24,716 nucleotides of DNA from Desulfobulbaceae bacterium UBA2262 (GTDB lineage: Bacteria > Desulfobacterota > Desulfobulbia > Desulfobulbales > Desulfurivibrionaceae): contig DDXK01000034.1 of the NCBI GenBank assembly GCA_002347185.1, forward strand, positions 1,038-25,753. Reading direction: 5' to 3'. The notes beneath the pieces were generated by a model. It ran no database searches. It was given only the letters and a program-made list of their open reading frames with translations, and was not told the DNA's origin. Position numbers and translations under genes: made by a program. This document shows, in pieces, positions 21,455 through 24,716 of this stretch; within the stretch, counting starts at the first letter, position 1, and each line of letters begins with the position of its first letter.

Positions 21455-22183
21455 TCAGTGTCCAATGCCCTTGACGGCGATCTTGTAGGGAGACTCCGTC
21501 GACTGGAAAAGGCCGATGAGTTCCCGGTTCAAGGGCAGGTCGTGCCGCCAGGTCGTTTTCACCAACCCGTCCTTGAGACTGACCAGGCGCCCTTGGACGA
21601 TAAGGGTTTTCCTGGTGTTGCTGAAGGTGGTAACCACCACGTAGTCGAGCTCCGGGGACTGGCTGGCCAATTCGCCGATATTTCTGGAAAGGATGAATTC
21701 TCCGGTCTGGGGCAGGATATTGATCTCCTTGCCCAGGCGCAGCTCGGTGACCTTGAGGCCACGGTCCGCCAGGTCGGTGAGCAGATATTCGCCAAGAACC
21801 CGCCCGAACTCGGTTTCCCGCTTGAAATCGGAAAGAGGGACGGCGTTGACCACCGCAACCCTGGCGCCGCTCTGCTTCTCTCCCTCCTCCTTCAGTTCGT
21901 AATAGATCTTGCCGGCAACCTCCTTGGATATCTGGGAGAGCCGGCTTTCCGTGCCCAGGGATTTGGAGACGTCCGGCATGTACTGATAAACATTGTACCG
22001 GGTCGGCACCCGCCTGACCTCGCCGACCCTCGCCTCTCCTCCCTGTCCCACGCCCGCGTATTCCGGCCCGCCGGCTGGCTGTCCATCCGGCGCCGCCTGC
22101 TGCGTAGCGCTCCTGGTCGTGCAGGAGGCCAGCAACAGCAGCCCCAGGCAACAGACGCTCATCCGCAAGATACCCTTTTTCAT
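21455..22183 (-). CDS. FlgO-family lipoprotein
   Basis: A 242-aa envelope lipoprotein. Signal peptide with lipobox LLLASC (Cys about residue 21), then a disordered Gly/Ala stretch. The conserved domain (about 75-230) has the FlgO-like pattern: GARVAVVNAVPLSD, EFGRVLGEYLLTDLADRGLKV, ILSRNIGELASQSPELDYVVV, and VQGRLVSLKDGLVKTTWRHDLPLN. In vibrios FlgO is an outer-membrane protein needed for flagellar stability and motility; in other bacteria the domain occurs in families of unknown role. The start at 22183 has GGGAGGAAGG. It is second of four co-directional genes. The residue after the lipobox Cys is Thr, not Asp, which fits outer-membrane sorting. Confidence 0.85.
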   Translation of the reverse strand: MKKGILRMSVCCLGLLLLASCTTRSATQQAAPDGQPAGGPEYAGVGQGGEARVGEVRRVPTRYNVYQYMPDVSKSLGTESRLSQISKEVAGKIYYELKEEGEKQSGARVAVVNAVPLSDFKRETEFGRVLGEYLLTDLADRGLKVTELRLGKEINILPQTGEFILSRNIGELASQSPELDYVVVTTFSNTRKTLIVQGRLVSLKDGLVKTTWRHDLPLNRELIGLFQSTESPYKIAVKGIGH

Positions 22184-22259
22184 TCCTTCCTCCCTGACCC
22201 TTGTTGCCGCTGCTCTCTCGACAGCTCCGTTCGCGCGCAGCGACTATCGCTTTATTTTA

Positions 22260-22973
22260 TCACAACTCCAATCGTTTCAAATAGATGGGCTCACCCTTTT
22301 TCACGCTGACGGAGGCGCTGTCCGCCAACAGCTGTTCGGCCAGCCGGTTCCGGGGGATGATCGCGGTGGCGGCGGCCAGCAGCCTGGCGCTGCGGTTGTC
22401 GATGATTCTGGCATTGATGATGATGCTCTCCTCCGACTGGACATAGGTGCCGGTGAGCATGGCGCCGGCCGCGGCGGAATCGCTGATTTCGGCGGGATCG
22501 CGGGAAAGCCCGTACTCGCCGCGTTTCTCCTGGATCATTACCGACTGGCTCTTGCGCAGCTCAAGAACCGTGTAGTGGCGCTGCTGCATCTCGCTCAGCA
22601 ACTGCTCCGCCACATACCGGCCCAGCGAGGAGGTGCGGGTGAGCTTTTTCAGATCGACAAAGGTGCAGACAAAGACGCCGTTGGCCAGATCCCCGCTTTC
22701 CGGATCAGGGTCGGCCAGGTTGGCAAAGAGGCTGTCGGCCATGACCTTCAGTGCGCCGTGCAGGGCTTCGGCCTCGGCCACCAACCCCGCTCCGGGCATT
22801 TCCGCCGGCGCGGCGCCAGGATCCTGGCTCACGGCTGCCGGCTCTTCCGGCGCAAAGGGCCAGAAGGCCTGCGCAGGGAGAGGGGCGAGAAAAACAGCCA
22901 GGAAAACCTGACAGGAGAGGACCGTGAGAAAAGCCGCCAGCCCGAGCTGGCAGGGGCGAGGGAATGATTGCAT
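22260..22973 (-). CDS. Exported FlgO-family protein
   Basis: A 237-aa protein with an N-terminal signal peptide (GLAAFLTVLSCQVFLAVFLAPLPAQA, cleaved at AQA-FW; no clear lipobox at the mature end). The domain from about 80 on is a good FlgO match: GVFVCTFVDLKKLTRTSSLGRYVAEQLLSEMQ, YTVLELRKSQSVMIQEKRGEY, SRDPAEISDSAAAGAMLTGTYVQSEESIIINARIIDN, ending with LLAAATAIIPRN. FlgO proteins are outer-membrane or periplasmic and, in vibrios, belong to the flagellar basal-body accessory ring genes. The start at 22973 has GGAGA and gives a proper signal peptide; an upstream ATG at 23051 would spoil it. It is the first gene of the operon, followed by the lipoprotein after 76 bases. Confidence 0.87.
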   Translation of the reverse strand: MQSFPRPCQLGLAAFLTVLSCQVFLAVFLAPLPAQAFWPFAPEEPAAVSQDPGAAPAEMPGAGLVAEAEALHGALKVMADSLFANLADPDPESGDLANGVFVCTFVDLKKLTRTSSLGRYVAEQLLSEMQQRHYTVLELRKSQSVMIQEKRGEYGLSRDPAEISDSAAAGAMLTGTYVQSEESIIINARIIDNRSARLLAAATAIIPRNRLAEQLLADSASVSVKKGEPIYLKRLEL

Positions 22974-23301
22974 ATGTCTCCTTTCTCCTTTATTATGGGC
23001 CGGCTTTCCGCGCCGCCGGGAAGCCGCATTCCCGCAATGCGGCCAGGACACGCCCGGGGGGGAAGATATGGCAGCCGTTTGCCCTTCAGATCGGACCGGC
23101 CGCGCAATCCCTTTAATAAAAAATGTGTTTCAAATTGAGAGGATAGCGACGGCGCTCCCGCCCCCTTCGCCCAGGGCAGGGGCTGGCCGGGGGAGATATA
23201 ACTACCGGTGGTATGAGCCAAGGGGCAAATCTCTACCCGTTGGGCTGAATACCGACCCTTTGCCAGGCAGAAAAAAAAAATTATCCCTCCCTCTGCTCAG
23301 G
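22974..23301. other. Divergent intergenic region upstream of the FlgO-like operon
   Basis: No gene is supported in these 330 bases. It must hold the promoters of the FlgO-like operon (minus) and the 23302/23311 gene (plus). There is an AT-rich patch at about 23110-23140 and a run of ten A at 23271-23280. Weak inverted complementarity exists between GGGGCAAA (23222-23229) and the CCCTTTGCC further on, but I could not match a known riboswitch. Confidence 0.5.
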
Positions 23302-23310
23302 ATGGAAGCA

Positions 23311-23811
23311 ATGCAGACCAAGGAAGATTTTTTGGCCGAAGAGGCCCTGATTGTCCGCAACTCCGGCGAAATTCCCGAAATCGCCTTCCATGGCTCCCTC
23401 CATTACCTGTGCGAAGATCCGGAGGGGCCACTGCTGGCCCTGGAGGAAAGGGATCTGACTCTGCTGCGGGAGCAGGCCCTGGCCCGCTACCGGGAGATCA
23501 TTCTGCGCGATCTCACCCCGGAAAACCGCGACAAAAGCATCTACCGCGGCATCAGGCGCTCGATCTACAACTGGGAGCGCCTTGGCAAATTCTGCCGCCG
23601 CCAGAAAATCAGGGTGGGAGAAAGCCTGCGCGCAGAAGTCCGCGCCGCCCTCCTCGCTTTTCTCTGCCAGGAGGCCGCGGAGGTAGAGGAAAGACGGCGC
23701 TGCTCCTGCCTCAACTGCAGCGAGGAGCAGCTGCGCCGCTTTGCCGGTGAGCTGGGCCTTGCGGCCGGCGAGCTGCCGCCGGGATTGCGCGGCCTCTGCC
23801 GGGGGGAATGA
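23311..23811 (+). CDS. Uncharacterised protein with C-terminal CSCLNC motif (166 aa)
   Basis: I do not recognise this protein. It is a soluble, mainly helical, charged chain of 166 aa. The middle (about 50-100) is basic and aromatic: REIILRDLTPENRDKSIYRG, then IRRSIYNWERLGKFCRRQ, which might bind nucleic acid. Near the end three cysteines stand in CSCLNCSEEQL (about residues 131-141), a possible metal or redox site. An alternative ATG at 23302 adds three residues; 23311 was preferred because AGGATGGAAG is better placed, but the choice is uncertain. It is divergent from the FlgO-like operon and convergent with the glycine-zipper lipoprotein gene (59 bases between stops). Confidence 0.75.
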   Translation: MQTKEDFLAEEALIVRNSGEIPEIAFHGSLHYLCEDPEGPLLALEERDLTLLREQALARYREIILRDLTPENRDKSIYRGIRRSIYNWERLGKFCRRQKIRVGESLRAEVRAALLAFLCQEAAEVEERRRCSCLNCSEEQLRRFAGELGLAAGELPPGLRGLCRGE

Positions 23812-23870
23812 GCACGCCTTGCCGCCGGCGGCTGCACAGGCGGCGGGCGGGAAAATCCCACGACTGAGAG

Positions 23871-24272
23871 CTATTCCCAGCCGATCACCTCATAGCCCCG
23901 CTCCTGCAGGCACCGGGTCATGAAGTTTTTGAAGACGGGGCTCGGCTCCGAGGCCTGAATGATGCCATGCACCAGCCCCGTGGCCGCGCCGGCGGCAGCG
24001 CCAACCCCGACACTCCTGCCGAAATCGCCGGTCACCGCGCCCACGGCGCCGCCGACCACGGCCCCGCTCGCTCCGCCGATGGCCGTGGTCTTTGCCGCGG
24101 CAATCCCGGCGTCGGAATGCACATACTGCTCGGCCAGCGCCTCGCATTCGGCCACATCCTGCTGGGCCCGGGCCGCACCGACCTGCTGGATGTGCGCGTT
24201 GGGATAAAGAACCGGACCGCCGGCGCACCCCGTCACCAAAAGAAGCGAAAGCACGAACAGAAGCTGTTTCAT
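23871..24272 (-). CDS. Glycine-zipper lipoprotein
   Basis: A 133-aa lipoprotein with signal peptide and lipobox LLVTGC (Cys about residue 16). After a short helical part with two cysteines-spanning segments (VAECEALAEQYVHSD), a glycine-zipper membrane segment covers about residues 63-104 (IGGASGAVVGGAVGAVTGDF then VGVGAAAGAATGLVHGI), followed by FMTRCLQERGYEVIGW, an ending common in such outer-membrane lipoproteins. Its job is probably structural or in envelope stress response, but this is not shown. The start at 24272 has GGGAGGAGAAGAG; an upstream start at 24317 would overlap the end of the heptose gene. It follows the adenylyltransferase gene after 41 bases and is probably co-transcribed. 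Confidence 0.88.
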   Translation of the reverse strand: MKQLLFVLSLLLVTGCAGGPVLYPNAHIQQVGAARAQQDVAECEALAEQYVHSDAGIAAAKTTAIGGASGAVVGGAVGAVTGDFGRSVGVGAAAGAATGLVHGIIQASEPSPVFKNFMTRCLQERGYEVIGWE

Positions 24273-24313
24273 CTCTTCTCCTCCCTTGCTGCGGTTTTTC
24301 GTTTTGCCCCTTC

Positions 24314-24716
24314 TCATCCCCTGCGGATTTTTTCGAGCAGGCCGGTGGTGGAGTAGTTCTCGACCAGGGGGATGGAAAGGACCCTGCCGCCGGCGGCCAG
24401 CACCTCAGCCGCACCGACGATCTTTTCCACCGGCCAGTCGCCCCCCTTCACCAGGACATCGGGCAGCAGGGCACTGATGAGCCTCTGCGGGGTATCCTCG
24501 GCAAAGAGCACCACATGATCGACGCAGCCCAGGGCGGCCAGCAGCCGGGCCCGGCTCTGCTCCCGGTTCACCGGCCGATCCTCCCCCTTGCCCAGCCGCC
24601 GCACCGAGGCATCGCTGTTGACGCCGACGATCAGGCAATCTCCCTCTTTCCGGGCCGCTTCCAGATAGGTGACATGCCCCTCGTGCAGGATATCGAAGCA
24701 GCCGTTGGTGAAAACG
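24314..24716 (-). CDS. rfaE2: D-glycero-beta-D-manno-heptose 1-phosphate adenylyltransferase (RfaE2/HldE C-terminal type), 5' end outside window
   Basis: Transfers AMP to heptose 1-phosphate to make ADP-heptose for the LPS inner core. The 133 visible codons begin within the nucleotidyltransferase signature: VFTNGCFDILHEGHVTYLE, which contains the HxGH-type motif (HEGH), then IVGVNSDASVRRLGKGEDRPVN, DHVVLFAEDTP, DVLVKGGDWPVEKIVGA, and the C-terminal YSTTGLLEKIR, all typical of RfaE2. Only about 25 residues should be missing if it is a stand-alone enzyme. Whether it is fused to the HldE kinase domain cannot be told from this window. Confidence 0.93.
   Translation of the reverse strand, partial: VFTNGCFDILHEGHVTYLEAARKEGDCLIVGVNSDASVRRLGKGEDRPVNREQSRARLLAALGCVDHVVLFAEDTPQRLISALLPDVLVKGGDWPVEKIVGAAEVLAAGGRVLSIPLVENYSTTGLLEKIRRG

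Noticed and set aside
23150..23280. Possible riboswitch in the leader of the 23311 gene
   Set aside because: I compared it by memory with cobalamin, c-di-GMP, fluoride, glycine and TPP consensus features and found no match; only weak complementarity remains.

Overview
This is a GC-rich window from a Gram-negative bacterium. It carries an RND efflux pump, Lgt, several lipoproteins and an LPS-heptose nucleotidyltransferase. A DUF4080-type B12-binding radical SAM protein, a YqhD/BDH-like alcohol dehydrogenase, FlgO-family envelope proteins and a two-domain M16 protease sit together. This mix looks most like Desulfobacterota (Desulfobulbales-like), but that is an inference from gene content; no rRNA is present.

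Layout. (1) 1-3159, minus strand: tetR regulator, RND adaptor lipoprotein and RND permease (cut by the window edge), with two palindromic operators sharing the core TGAATATTCA. (2) 3191-3564: tRNA-Pro(TGG) on minus and tRNA-Asn(GTT) on plus, diverging, each with a recognisable promoter and terminator. (3) about 3545-10157: a compact 6.6 kb integrative element inserted in the 3' end of tRNA-Asn. It holds a P4-type tyrosine integrase, an unrecognised 231-aa protein, and a translationally coupled cluster of five genes with ATGA overlaps (AlpA regulator, two small paralogous proteins, CHC2/Toprim primase, P-loop ATPase), then a small coiled-coil protein. Two clusters of GGTCAC iterons, about 4.7 kb apart, bracket the gene block. 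This recalls the ori/crr pair of satellite phage P4. No capsid, terminase or conjugation gene is present. (4) 10158-18717, chromosomal backbone: Fe-type alcohol dehydrogenase; convergent B12/radical SAM protein; lgt; secreted double-M16 protease and rpe with a good sigma-70-type promoter; convergent hslO (Hsp33). (5) 18825-22973, minus strand: a four-gene operon of three exported proteins (two FlgO-like, one of them a lipoprotein) and a 655-aa bitopic membrane protein. That protein's acidic cytoplasmic tail has four near-identical LDQSDID-x-L-L/F motifs resembling the CheY-binding N-terminal peptide of FliM, and its periplasmic part has Ig-like domains. (6) 23302-24716: an unrecognised 166-169-aa protein, a glycine-zipper lipoprotein, and the 3' part of an ADP-heptose synthase nucleotidyltransferase gene.

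The two places most likely to hold something undescribed are the FlgO/FliM-motif operon, which could link a cytoplasmic response regulator to envelope proteins, and the minimal satellite-like element with paired iteron arrays. Long ORFs antisense to GC-rich genes were treated as shadows and omitted.
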